This document shows positions 11,631-22,732 of a DNA stretch of 64,000 bases, piece after piece. Numbering within the stretch: position 1 is the first letter of the stretch; every line of letters starts with the position of its first letter. Below the pieces are notes generated by a model that was given only the letters and a program-made list of their open reading frames with translations, did no database searches and was not told the DNA's origin. A program made the position numbers and the translations under genes. Source of the DNA: Astrothelium macrocarpum (taxonomy: Eukaryota > Ascomycota > Dothideomycetes > Trypetheliales > Trypetheliaceae); contig JAGEMR010000145.1 of assembly GCA_021030915.1 (NCBI GenBank), forward strand, positions 1 through 64,000, read 5' to 3'.

Positions 11631-12498
11631 CTTCAGACAGACTCATTGGTCATCTTAACCAAAAGCTGGTATTCCATAATGGTGCGCAGCGTTAGGTGGA
11701 GTCTTCCGATGGCATGTAACATTATTCAATCATTAATCATTCCGTTCAAGGTTCAGAAGCCTCATCTTGGAATCTAGCATGCTTTGACCTTGCGTGGAGA
11801 CTGCAATTTATCTCGGGCTAGGAAACTCACAGACTAAAGTGACAGAGTTCTCGAATGATGTTTCGCAGACTATTTCCATCTCCAATACCAAGAATTGCAC
11901 TTCTAATATAGCTGGATCATTAATATCTTTTTACACTGCATCGTAGCGGTTTAGTCAGTAATTTCGAAGTCAAACTTATCTCTCATGCATAAAGCGAATA
12001 TTTATACAGAACAAGATACACTAAAGCTATGACAAGACTATGGTTAGGGCGAGCCAGTTATCATGAAGCGAAATTAGCTAGCAGTTTGCAATGGAAATAC
12101 AGCTTTCGGCTTGCTTGAATTATACGAGGAAGTCTTGAAGCCATGGCACAGACTTGGTGTGACCGTTCGGTAAAACATTCAAGACTTCCCACATCTGCTT
12201 TTGCGAAATAGTCGTTCAAACGACACACCGCGTGGATGCTCGAGTGACACTCATTTTCGCCTGATCTCAATCCAATTGATCATCTTTGGTGGGCACCAGG
12301 CGCAAAGGATTAAGAGAAACAATTTTATATAGATTATACTAGGAGAACTAATCAAGCTTCATGGCTAGGCCGAAAGCCAGACCGTCCGATTATTGGGGAA
12401 ATAATGCAGGTAGGAGAATGCTCGACTATTGCCACCGACCTAAGAATTCCGCCTATCGCCGGATGAAGGAACAACATGGAGTTGAAGAGAGCGATGAT
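11631..12498. other. Intergenic, no supported gene
   Basis: Between the convergent nuclease and HNH genes. Short frames on both strands (for example 12061-12270 minus) show no domain or splice pattern I can defend. Confidence 0.5.
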
Positions 12499-14214
12499 TC
12501 AGTTATGACACCTTTGTCTTTTATTAGGAGGGTCGTGGTCTCTTGAAAAAGGTTCTGTAGCTATTGAGGTTGTAGTGCTGTTCTCATCCCATTCTGACTG
12601 TTGTGTGCTTTTTCTTTTTGGGCTGGTCACACTTTGACCCCCGGTGGCGTAAATATCCTGGATCCGCACCCACATCCGTAGAAAATTATGCGTCTTCAAC
12701 GCCTCAACATTGTAGCTCTTGGGTTTCGAAGGTTGAAATAAGCTGTCTTGTTTAGTGTGACGCATAATCGCGTAAGGATAATATTTGCGGTCGAGTAAAC
12801 ACATGTAGTGATGAACGCTCCATAAAAGGAGACTAGGTACCTTAGTAGGCGATATCGGATTTTGATTTACCGCAGCCTTGTACTGAATCATCATCCCTGG
12901 CTGTGGTGGGCTATAAATGGCTTGACCCTTGTCATCTCTGCCCGTAAGGAGCGTTGTACGCCCGGCCGCATCCAGTAACAATCTCTGTACCTCGGTATCG
13001 CTCGAGGAATTATGATGACAGCATAATTGTAGCTGTCGTATCCACTCTGCATCCCCCGGCTCATCCAAACTACCCGCATCGTAGCTAGGATCATCGCCCA
13101 GATTAGGTTTGAAGCTGATCGCCAATTTATCATAAAGCGTATGGAGCCATGACAACATTATGCAGTTCTCCGGCGACCAGCAGGCCTTGCCTCCGCATAG
13201 ATACCAGATAGCGGTAAACTTCTCCCTGGGGAAGACCAACCCCCAGAAAATCCAGACCCAAAGAGTATCTCCTTGTACTTTACAGACTTTGGGAGGGATG
13301 ATTTGCGTGGCTTGAGCATTTGAAGTCCCGGTGAAGGCGCATTTGGGGTTCTCCGGGACGCCGTTAGGAGTATGTAGATCCATTTCATATGCAAGGTAAT
13401 CTCAGGCGAGACAATAGGATTGGAGTGCTTTCTGATTCTGAAACTCGTGATGCTCGTCAGTAATTCGGTCTTCAGGGAGTAACGGTTCGTGTAGAGTGGC
13501 CTGAAGAAAATCATACACCCGTATGAGAGCTGGTGTTTGGTCTTCAGATATAAAGAGTGTGTCGCCCTTCATATAAGCAAATGCAAGAATGCCGTTTGCA
13601 ATTACAGCAGAAATGGCCTTAACAAGCGCGTAATAACAATTGTGACCGTTGATGTCATCTTCAGAGCTCGGATATTGATCACAGATAGCTTTAAAAATGC
13701 GCTTCGCGTGTTCTTTGTCAACCTGGATATTCTTGAGTTTTGTGAAAAGATTATTCTGGTATGCTAATTTGTTCACATTCCCACGCTCTTTCTCTTTCTT
13801 TTGGATCGCCTGAACAAGAGCAGTACATTCCTCGATAGCTGGATCGTTCTCAGATAAGATCTCGGGCAATGGGTAAAGGTGGTCCGGCGCTGGTCTGTCT
13901 ACAATAGGAGGTATTGTCGAGAGTAGTTGATGTGGATGGTGAGCTTCGCCTTGCTCTACTCTGGTCTTAGATGCTTCGATGATAGCCGTCGGAATTTGGG
14001 TTTTAGGCGAGTGTGGATATGATGGTGGAGTAGACATAGCATGCGACCTCGGACCCCGCGGTGATTGAATGAGATGGCGATATAAAGGCGTTATGCTCGA
14101 ATACGGTGGTGAGATGGATGGGGGTGAATCGCCCTCTATCAGATCCACCTCTGGTTCAGCATTAGTATCGACTGAAGGCAGCCAATATAGGATCCGTAGT
14201 TGCGAAAATGACAT
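12499..14214 (-). pseudogene. HNH-type protein gene interrupted by one in-frame TGA
   Basis: Two frames, 14214-13402 (270 residues) and 13383-12499 (294 residues), lie in the same reading frame and are separated only by TGA at 13404-13402. Read through, the product is 571 residues. The second half carries a fungal HNH_2-like domain: CAFTGTSNAQATQIIPP, then SPENCIML and LHTLYDKL, where the Asn and the second His are kept. The first histidine of the metal site, normally in a HII-type motif, is Gln here. The N-terminal half is Pro-rich, then helical. TGA directly precedes Asp-Tyr-Leu; a single G-to-A change from TGG would create it. No GT-AG intron removes the stop. I read it as a pseudogene or a stop allele. 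Stop-codon readthrough is possible but unsupported. Confidence 0.65.
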
Positions 14215-14874
14215 TGTACGTTATGGTAGAAACTTGGGGATGAGTCAGCGTGCGCTCCATGTCAACCGAGATTATGACCGAACCAATATGGTTCTTGTGC
14301 TTGTTGCTCACGCGATTGCGGTCAGGGTATTGTGAGGGTACGATGATAAGATAGAAGCCCGCAACTCACAATCTGACCAGCACCACCGGTCGGTCAAGTC
14401 GATAAATACGATGACAAAGACAACGATGGACGCCATGAAGTGCGAAGGGGCGGAGTCGGTGGACTGGGCGATAAGGGAGGGCAGAGCGAGGCGGAGTAGA
14501 CATCCTCAACTTAGGATATGCGGGTGTCATTGCCGATGTCACTGTGCTGATTTTCAACGAAAGATGTTGAGACCCGGTTCGACTTCCGTTTGTCAACATA
14601 TGAGTCTTCATTTGCGGGAAAAAGCCATAACACAAAATTAGCAATAAGACAAAAACATTAGAGGATGAGATGACTGTGAGATGACATGTATTGGTTATAA
14701 GATTAATAAGCGAACAATGAAATTGATAACTACACAAGATATGAGATAAATAGACAAATTATAAGATGAAACCAAAAATTCATGAGATGAGATCAAGGAA
14801 ATGAGATGGAAACAGGAAATTGTCTTCTATTGCTGAGTTATATTTAGATATTGATTACCGCACTTAGGAGCTTA
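14215..14874. other. Intergenic, AT-rich towards the tRNA gene
   Basis: No coding region I can support. Repeated ATGAGAT/AATTAT-like words appear at 14660-14810, without clean tandem structure. Confidence 0.45.
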
Positions 14875-15006
14875 ATCCTATTGGCGCAATGGCAGGTGAA
14901 TTTTGTCTCGTTTGTCTATTCATCCACTAAACTAAATTCCGTTGGCAGCGCGCCAGACTTCTACTCGTGAATCTGGAGGCTGCAGGTTCGAGTCCTGCAT
15001 GGGATG
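14875..15006 (+). tRNA. tRNA-Arg (TCT) with a 53-bp D-arm insert and a 7-nt intron
   Basis: Acceptor ATCCTAT pairs with ATGGGAT (one T-G wobble), followed by G at 15006. The anticodon stem is CCAGA/TCTGG with anticodon TCT at 14959-14961. A 7-nt insert (ctcgtga) sits after position 37, the normal site of a tRNA intron. The T arm is GCAGG/CCTGC around TTCGAGT. The D stem GCGC/GCGC forms only if 14896-14948 is removed, giving a textbook 72-nt body. A box (14882-14893) and B box are intact, and a T6 terminator follows at 15029. The extra insert splits the 3' strand of the D stem, a place where I know of no fungal tRNA intron. The gene may be dead, or processed in an unusual way. Confidence 0.75.
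14896..14948 (+). other. Spliceosomal-intron-like insert inside the tRNA-Arg gene
   Basis: The 53-bp insert begins GTGAAT and ends TTGGCAG, with CCACTAAAC about 20 nt before its end, i.e. donor, branch and acceptor in the size range of this window's mRNA introns. TGGCAG occurs both immediately before the insert and at its 3' end, like a 6-bp target duplication. Removing it exactly restores the D arm. Confidence 0.6.
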
Positions 15007-15028
15007 AGATAGTTATCTACGTGCATTA

Positions 15029-15034
15029 TTTTTT
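15029..15034 (+). terminator. RNA polymerase III terminator of tRNA-Arg
   Basis: Run of six T residues 23 bp after the tRNA 3' end, followed by CTTTT. The match to Pol III termination signals is by sequence. Confidence 0.6.
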
Positions 15035-15551
15035 CTTTTCCATGTCTTTTTGAGAGCAGTGAGCGAGCCGAGGAGATTGGAGGGGTCGGAGGCGCGGATG
15101 TAGATTTTCCAGAGTGAAACATTAAACTCACTAAACTCTATGCAGATTTAAGCCTCACTCTTATTCGTCAAACAAACCAGACGCACACGATCTTAAATAG
15201 ATAAGGTCAAATTCCAGTCGCTCTGAAACGTATCAAGTGCAATTAAACATGACTATGATCAGAATTTTGGAATCATGTAAGGCAAAAGTTTCCATACCGA
15301 ACGCAAGGTACGTCAAGCGCTAAAACGTACCATCTAAAGATACAAGGTCTTCAAACTGGCTATTTATTAAGTATTAACCCAACGGAGGTAGCCAGATATC
15401 TGGATTTTTGACATATTCTCAAGAACCATGTGTGTTTAAATGATTTTACATCAAGCGTCAGGGATTTACTCATATACTCCGAAAATCCATTTACAATTCG
15501 CTTTCTGATGCTCAATTACCGAGGTAGACAAATTCGAGGGTCATGAGGATA

Positions 15552-15611
15552 GGAGTCTCCACCACGGCGCGCACAGGCCCACGGCGCGCACACGCAATTA
15601 TTTCTCACCAC
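15552..15611 (+). repeat. Left terminal inverted repeat of the Fot1-like element
   Basis: Starts GGAGTCTCCACCACGG. It contains the direct repeat CACGGCGCGCACA twice (about 15562 and 15580). It pairs with 17649-17708 with only a few mismatches, mostly C/T. Confidence 0.9.
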
Positions 15612-17648
15612 CACATATTCAGATATGAATAATTCTACTAATATAGATCCAATTGAAATAGCAATTATAAAAGCAGATACGTAAAAATTTTCTAATTATA
15701 ATGAAATAACAAAAAAATATAGAATCAATTATTTGATATTATCACGTTATTATAGAGGAATTTATAAATCAAAAAAAGACGTATATCAAGAAAAATTAGC
15801 CAATCTTTCAATATAATAAGAATCAATATTAATTTAATGGATTAATATATTTACGAATCATAAAATCCCGCCTATTATTTGAATGATTCGAAATTTTATT
15901 ATCAATATTGATAAAAAAAAATAGAAAAGAATTGAATAAATTATTTTATATATCATCATTAATCGTAATTAAAATCAGTATTTTTTATAATATTCAATTT
16001 CATTTAAAAATGAATAAATAATTATATTCAATTTCAATTATATTTTGATATAATATAAATCATTTAAAAATATTATTTTTTTAATTAATAATATATTAGA
16101 TGATTTTTAAAATTATTGAATATAATATTCTTCTATATAATATATATAATATGAATAAAAAAGATTTTATTATTGGCCAATTTTCGAAATATCGTCGAAT
16201 ATTTAATAAATTAATATTTAAATAAAATTTTTTTCAAAAATCAGATATAAATAATTCTTATTTATGAATTATTATTTTTATTATAATTTTTATGAATGAT
16301 CGAATATTATTTTTTTTATTAATTTATAATATTCAATCCGGTTTTATATAAAATATATAATTTTAATATATAAATTCTATTATTCATTAATATAATTTCA
16401 TATCCTTTTCAATAAATTAAATAAATAATAAAATTGAATTAATCTGATTCAAAAAAATATTTAATAAAAATATCAAAAATAAAATGAATAATGATTTTAA
16501 ATAAAAATTATTTATATTAAATGATTATGAATTTCATTTTATTATAAAATTTTTTAATTATTATTATAAATAGCGGATTTTGATTATTATTTATTTTTTT
16601 TATTCGATTTATCAATTTCAGTTATTAAATATGAATTTATTCAGATCATTAATATAATATTATAATATCAAATTGGATGGATTTATTCAATATATATAAA
16701 ATTTAATTATATTAAATAGAATTGATTTTTTTTTATTATTTTGAATAATATGATATAAAATATTTATATTTTAAAATATCATTAATAAATAATTTAAAAT
16801 AGAATTTTAATTATTCGATTTATTAATTATATTTATTTAAATTAATATTCGGTATATTTAATAATATTCAGATCGATTCTCAAATTCAGATTTTTCGATT
16901 ATAATCAATATAAAATATTAAAAATAAATTCATAGAAAATTGAATATTATATTTAATCCATCATTATAAAAAGAAATTGATATATTTGAAATAATAATTT
17001 TCAAATAAAATATATAAATATGTCTTTTTTAAAATAAATTCACGAATCTGAAGAAATTTATGAAAATCGATAAATAATAAAAAAGATATCAGAAATTATT
17101 AAAAATATCTTCTGAATATGATGGAATATAATTTTTTAATTTTAATAAAATAATACGCATTCGTGAATTATAATAATAAAAGAAGAAAATTGAATAATTT
17201 GAAAAATAGTAAAAAGAGGTTCAGAAAATTCAGAAATAGGCTAATAAATAAATTGAAATTGAATTGAAAGCTGAACGTGAACGCGTTTGGTGGAGAATTC
17301 AAAAATAATATAAAAAAGAATAAATTATTAAAAAATAATAATATCAGAAGATTATTGAATAATGAATAATAAATAAATAATTCAAAACCGAAATATAATT
17401 AAATAAATAGAATAAACCGAAAATATTAAAAAAGATTCAAAATGTTGTATATATGAATATGGAATTAGTTAATAAAATGAAAGCGATTTTTTTTTGAGAC
17501 CGTTTATAACAGCCAAAACGAATTCCATAACACTTTTTAAATTAAATTAAACAAATTTTTCAGAATATACAAATCAGCGCTATTGGTCTATTTAATTATT
17601 TTCTCATTAATCATTGTTGTTGTTGAGATAATTAAATTCGAACGCTTT

Positions 17649-17708
17649 GTGGTAAGAAATAATTGCGTGTGCGCGCCGTGGGCCTGTGCGCACCGTGGTG
17701 GAGACTCC
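17649..17708 (-). repeat. Right terminal inverted repeat of the Fot1-like element
   Basis: Inverted copy of 15552-15611. A visible difference is one C-to-T in the first CACGGCGCGC unit. TA target duplication follows at 17709-17710. Confidence 0.9.
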
Positions 17709-17813
17709 TACAGGCAGGCTCTCAATGTTTAAGCACCGCATACGTCAGATATCCAACATGTGCGTTGTTCTGTGTTTGCCAAGATCCGTGCTTTGCGCCT
17801 TCCTTCAAGATGA

Positions 17814-17884
17814 TTCATAAGTGTTTCTATCGGGTCAACAAGGCCTATCATCGGCACTCTACCCGGGACCTTTCCACAGTGACG
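17814..17884 (+). repeat. Diverged dispersed repeat, copy B
   Basis: Partner of 561-639; differences include many C/T changes. It starts about 100 bp right of the transposon end. It could be a relic of another repeat family. Confidence 0.5.
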
Positions 17885-18278
17885 ATGTGATTGTAAACCA
17901 CAGCAACTTGTAAGGGTAGCGATATCGCTACCGTCCTTTGTAGCCACGAGAGTACCCTATGTATCAAACCTGTTCTTAGACTTCTAGAATTTTTTTGGCT
18001 AGATTTATGTTTCCGCGCCCGGTCAATCGCTAAAACTGATTTACATGATCGCACATTTCCGCTCAATTTGACCATATAGAGTTAAGTCACAACCCAGATG
18101 ACGAAACACAGTTTCGTCCGGTAGGGGGAGGTACCTTAGTGAGGGTCCATTGATCCGAGTTTTGTGGCCCTTGCCAACGTGCACCACTTTGCCACGTAAC
18201 GGTACCAAATCCCTTCGAACACAGATGTTTTCACATATATTGTGCTGTCAAATGCCTGAAAGTACTGGAGGTTTCAAC

Positions 18279-19195
18279 ATGTTCGTCTTTACTATATACT
18301 GGATTCTTTTTGGAACAAATATCCAGATTGCCCTTTCCGTCAATAACTCATTACCGCTTCTAGATACCACTTTCACCAATTGTACTTCAGATTTGAAAGG
18401 AAACAGCAGTCGTAGTCTCGTCACGTAAGTTTATTCTTTGCTGATTACTTTTTTAGAGCGATTGTTTAACAAAAATGTAGAAGTGCTACTGTTTCTGATC
18501 TTACAAAACGAGATATTACACCAGCCATATCAGGTAATGTTCCAAAACACGCCATCACCTCAACGAATTCAGGAGTTTCAACACTAAAACGATGGATTTT
18601 GGACTCGAGGCCTATCAATGAATGTCCAGTACCACACATGCCTGAAGGATATACTACATTTGTCGATTCCCATTGTGACAGAAGCTCAAATGCAAGGCAA
18701 ATTCAGATTACTTGCGAGCGCAAACAAAACAGATACCGCCGCAGGATGACTACAAATATCATGTGTACAAATGTTGATGAGATGTGCATTGACGTACCTC
18801 TTTGTGGGCGTGAAATAGCCTGGTGTGCTACTGGAAGAACCTTTGAAAAGGCTATCCAACTTCCAGAGAATGCCCTCCCAAAAACCTTCGTATATGAGAT
18901 AAGTGGGATGCTGCCAGGTATTCCGTTTAATGACATGGATGTCGAAATCCTCATGACTAAACCAACTGAATCGGGTCGCAAGGACGAACTATATGAAGCT
19001 CAGTCGCTTAAGATTATGCCAACAGAAGCAAATGGAACGGTAATCGCTCCAGGTTCAGAATGTTTAGGGTGTTCTTCTTTAGTTTTTCGACGTACACCCC
19101 CAGGAACAGATCATATCCAAATACATGTAATGCTACAAACCGCCAACCAAGCAGCAACTCTTAACGGATTTGTCTATTCTAGCGATATCAGTTAG
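18279..19195 (+). CDS. Secreted cysteine-containing protein with two Lys-Arg sites
   Basis: Exons 18279-18424 and 18481-19195 (56-bp intron) give 286 residues. I start at 18279 because it yields a hydrophobic signal peptide (about residues 1-20). Lys-Arg pairs at about 58-59 and 85-86 fit Kex2 processing, leaving a mature part from Trp87. There are ten cysteines after the signal, several in the region with motifs TCERK, EMCID, PLCGRE and WCATG, plus ECLGC near 250, and a few N-glycosylation sequons in the first 45 residues. I do not recognise a domain. It is not very small for an effector but has that general style: secreted, Cys-rich, next to a degraded transposon. A role at the host or cell surface is inference. 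Confidence 0.75.
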
Positions 19196-20449
19196 TCATC
19201 GTTGACACTCAATCTTCAAGATAAAATCCTTGGTCCATTTCAGAATAAACCAGATAGAATGGGGTATAATCTCACTAACATGTTCTCGAGACGTGTTGAT
19301 CTAAGTTGCAACAGTCAGTATTGACTACACGAATGCTCTTGGATCCCAATCTTGTCCTGTGTTTCATTTTCGTTTTGTTCAAATTATGGATAAGGATTTC
19401 TGATCCGAACTATGATTTAGTTTGAATTTCTTGCCAAAGGTAGGTCTGACATTGAAAAGGGAAACTAATGGTAGATCGTCATCCAGAATCAGTTTTATTA
19501 TACCGAACCCCTCGGATAAAGACTTCAGTAGTCAATAGGCCCGTGTAATTGTAGATTTCTCGCCAGAAGACGATCTGGAAGCTTTACTCAATCAATCGCA
19601 GGAGCTGCGAATATCTGATTTTGGAAACAATCTGCTGCAGAGGGAACCTCTGGGGAGCTCAATGTAGAGGATGAACAGCACTACAGTCAAAGCTTCTTTA
19701 AACTAGACTTATAGGGCTTGACGACGGGTGTTGTGAGCGAATCCTCAGTGGCTTGTATGAAAGCCGACACGGCAGGGGTCGTAGAAGGAGGCAGAGTTTG
19801 TCGCTTCTTCATATCGAAGATGAGGGGAGTCCATGGATCTGCGATTCTCGCTGGATGGAAACAAGAGACTTTTGAGACACAAGTCTAGGACTGTGGCACC
19901 AAGACAACCATCCTGTGAGAGCACTTGATCTCTCAGCATTTGCATGCCTCGCAGCAAAGCCATCCGGTCATAAAGTAGAGAAATAAGAAGGAGAGGCTCC
20001 GATACCGGAGACTGATGGATGCAGAGAAAAACCGGCAGATTAGACAAGGTGAAGGGAAATCGAGCATAACCTTAATCTTGGCCCGTTCACTACTTGCTCG
20101 GCACCTTGCCCTTGCCGCCTCCGACCATCACAAAAGTCTACCCATACGTGCGGGTGGAAGATAAAACAAGATAAAACAAAACCAGCAAATTCGACGTGGG
20201 AGCAATTTACGCAAAGATTCGATACAAAGGTAGCATCTGAGGCTCGAAAGCCATGCTTCTTCGTAGGAAAATGACGAAGCGAACGACGAAGCTTAGGAGT
20301 TGCAAGTAGCTGCTTATCACATCTTCAATTTAGTCAGGCTACCTTGGTATCGTGCTGTGAGGCTTGTTTCATCTAAACAAGGGTTGTCGATTTCTGTGCG
20401 TGCAGATGCTCGAATCAACTGGCTCTGTTCAAGACCAAGGCTCAACAAC
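19196..20449. other. Intergenic, no supported gene
   Basis: Between convergent genes. A 100-codon minus-strand frame (19745-20047) has no recognised domain and atypical composition. Confidence 0.5.
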
Positions 20450-21445
20450 TTAAGCAGCGAAGAAAATTGAAATAATGGCTATAAGCCTTGATGTCACGAA
20501 AATACCCAATCTTGTTGCACTGCTTGTGGTTTGAGAAGCGACTGGCGACGATGCTATGTGTGTCGTACTCGTTGATGGCGATGTGACCGTGATATTTGAT
20601 GATAATATGGTCGTAACATTTGATGGTAATGTGGCAGTGACATTTGTGACCAAAGTGCCATTGACTTGACATGCGATAAGCCATGCATCGAGAGTCAAAT
20701 GCTTGATGAGTGTGGAGAAGTCCTTTCGTGTTGGGTTATCGCAGATTGAATCAATCGTGTGCTGCGAGGGCTTGCCTTCTCGGTACTCGATCCCAAATAC
20801 TGGCTTGTTCGCCTTGATGAAGGGTCGAAAAGTGTCGCACTCATCGTATTGCTCGCACTGCTCGTTGACCTGGAAGTCCACATCTCTTAGAACCCTATTG
20901 ACAATTGCACCTCCGTTCTTTAGGCCAACGGCAAGACCACGCTTGTGCCCTTCGCTGGCAAGAAATTGAACATAGTCGACGGCATCTGTAGTCGTAAGAT
21001 GGAAGCCACCACCGCCATTATCGTACGCATCGATATTGTCGGGATCAATTGCATCACATCCTTTCGTCACAGCGAGATCCATCCGATCCTTCATGATGCG
21101 ACGAACGTTTGGAGATTTGGTATTAAGCCACCATTCTCCGGGCCATCCATCTAAAGGCTTACCAACGTCGATGATATTATGAAATTGATTCGCATCAGGC
21201 CGCCAATTCTCATAGGATCCAGCCGAAAAGTAGCAAATGGACTTGTGTCCTAGTGAGTTGATGGTTGACCACGTAGAAGACGGATTGCTGAATAAATCAC
21301 CGTCGATAGCTGTCACATTGGGGAAAGGTGGTTGAAGATTGCCCGAGAGAACAATTTGCCACGTAGTGCCTGCTGCCGGCTGCCACCATGCATAAATCTG
21401 AGAAATGAAGAAAAATAAAGGAGCAAACAAAAGGAAAACACGCAT
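20450..21445 (-). CDS. GH114 glycosidase, secreted and probably GPI-anchored
   Basis: Single-exon gene of 331 residues. Signal peptide about 1-19. The rest matches the glycoside hydrolase 114 TIM barrel (endo-alpha-1,4-polygalactosaminidase type): WQIVLSG, ICYFSAGSYENWRPD, WWLNTKSPNVRRIM, GCDAIDPDNIDAY, GLAVGLKN and FQVNEQCEQYDEC. The conserved acidic residues of the family sit in the DPDN and NEQ segments. After about residue 262 comes a Ser/Thr-rich tail with several N-x-T/S sequons in a loose repeat, ending in a hydrophobic stretch (about 311-331) with no charged end, the layout of a GPI-anchor signal. Likely substrate is a galactosamine-rich polymer in fungal walls or biofilm matrix; the exact substrate is inference. 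Confidence 0.88.
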   Translation of the reverse strand: MRVFLLFAPLFFFISQIYAWWQPAAGTTWQIVLSGNLQPPFPNVTAIDGDLFSNPSSTWSTINSLGHKSICYFSAGSYENWRPDANQFHNIIDVGKPLDGWPGEWWLNTKSPNVRRIMKDRMDLAVTKGCDAIDPDNIDAYDNGGGGFHLTTTDAVDYVQFLASEGHKRGLAVGLKNGGAIVNRVLRDVDFQVNEQCEQYDECDTFRPFIKANKPVFGIEYREGKPSQHTIDSICDNPTRKDFSTLIKHLTLDAWLIACQVNGTLVTNVTATLPSNVTTILSSNITVTSPSTSTTHIASSPVASQTTSSATRLGIFVTSRLIAIISIFFAA

Positions 21446-22732
21446 GGTATTGTGATATGAATGAGATAGATGTCCAGGACTCTAATACAAGCATCTTTGC
21501 CCAAGGGGAACTGTAAGGAAATACGACAATAGATTTCAGGAGAGAGTGTGGAGTTGTTTTGTAATATAGCTGTCTCCAGACTCGTATTCGGGAAGGCTGA
21601 GTACATCCAAGCTCAAGATACCCCATGCAAGCTACTCACAGTGGTAAATGCACTTTGGCAGGAAGTCGATGCCAAGTAAACATGAGAGAGCGTCGCGAGC
21701 GTAGTGGCGTGTTGCGCGCGACTTGACTCACTCTTCTCGAGAGGCCTGTCCAGCTACAGCGGAGATAAGGCAAAGCTTCTGACCGCATTCCTATTCAAAG
21801 CCGTGAAGTGCAGACCAAAGTCCAAGCCGAAATGCACAGCAGAGCTACAAAGAGTAGGTCAATCAACAGTGTAAAAAGTGTGAAGTCAGGCGATGGCTGG
21901 TGATGATAATCGAAAGTTTAAACGAAGGGGCAGGCGGATTGCTACGGCCGTAATGAGTTAGTGTCGTGAGAAGGCGCCATATTTGGAAATTAGGAGAGGC
22001 CAGGCAGCACTGGGAGAAAATAAGCAATATGAGTTTGACAGCTAGAGATCGGACTGTCTAGGACTCAGCCTAGTACTAACGGGATAAAGAAAGGGTTATC
22101 TTAGGGCTAGAACACGTTTTGAGACCGCAAGAACAAAGCCTCTTGGCGATAGACAACATTGTCATAATGCAGTGGAAGTGAGATGTCGACTTTCAGGTGT
22201 TTTGGCATTTGCTGCTTTGGTACAGCTTGCCAAGGTGGTTCTACAAACATGGGCATCATAACCTGCACAGCTAAATCATTCTCCTAAACCGAAAGGCGTA
22301 GCTACAAAGAACAATATCACGAACTGCTAACACATGTAACCCCATCGCTATTCCTCTGTGCGTAGACGGCAACGTAATGTTGAAGGCGTTATCACAATTG
22401 TCAAAACCAGTCTACAGTAAAAACATCTCGCACATGAGATTTGCTTCACAACATCATCCATGTAATTTCAGGAGCATCTTCATTTATAATCGTACGTAAA
22501 AAGAAATATTCTTATCGTCAATGCATCAGAAACGTGAGAATGAAAAGGTCGTGGTCGTAATCGTAATCATCAAATCCTTCTGCTATCCCGCAAGTCTCTT
22601 CGCACCATAAGCCATGATTCGCAAGCATCCCGCATGATATGAATAGAAGCAAGGACAAGAAAAACGGAGAAGTGCAAGTGCTAGTCAAGGAAAACTTGAA
22701 AATCTAAGAAACCAATTCCCACAGAGCCCCTC
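21446..22732. other. Intergenic, no supported gene
   Basis: Promoter side of the GH114 gene and 3' side of the DUF3824 gene. About 1.3 kb without a convincing frame, RNA gene or repeat. Confidence 0.5.

Larger units (their letters stand above)
15552..17708 (+). mobile_element. RIP-degraded Fot1/pogo-type DNA transposon
   Basis: A 2157-bp element bounded by near-perfect 60-bp terminal inverted repeats and flanked by TA on each side (15550-15551 and 17709-17710), the Tc1/mariner-pogo signature. The interior is extremely AT-rich, while the repeats stay GC-rich. On the plus strand, from the ATG at about 15626, a broken frame still shows the N-terminal DNA-binding part of a Fot1/CENP-B-type transposase: EITKKYRIN and a serine two residues later as helix-turn-helix, KKDVYQEKLANLS, then WIN, HKIPPI and IRNF. 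Most breaks are TAA or TAG where this family has Gln codons, as expected from C-to-T change. No open transposase remains, so the copy cannot move by itself. Class and RIP are inferred from pattern; length suits Fot1-like elements (about 1.9-2.2 kb). Confidence 0.85.

Noticed and set aside
15600..17650. Very AT-rich 2-kb block as a mitochondrial DNA insertion or centromeric fragment
   Set aside because: It is exactly bounded by matched 60-bp inverted repeats and TA duplications and retains transposase-like sequence, so a RIP-degraded transposon explains it better.
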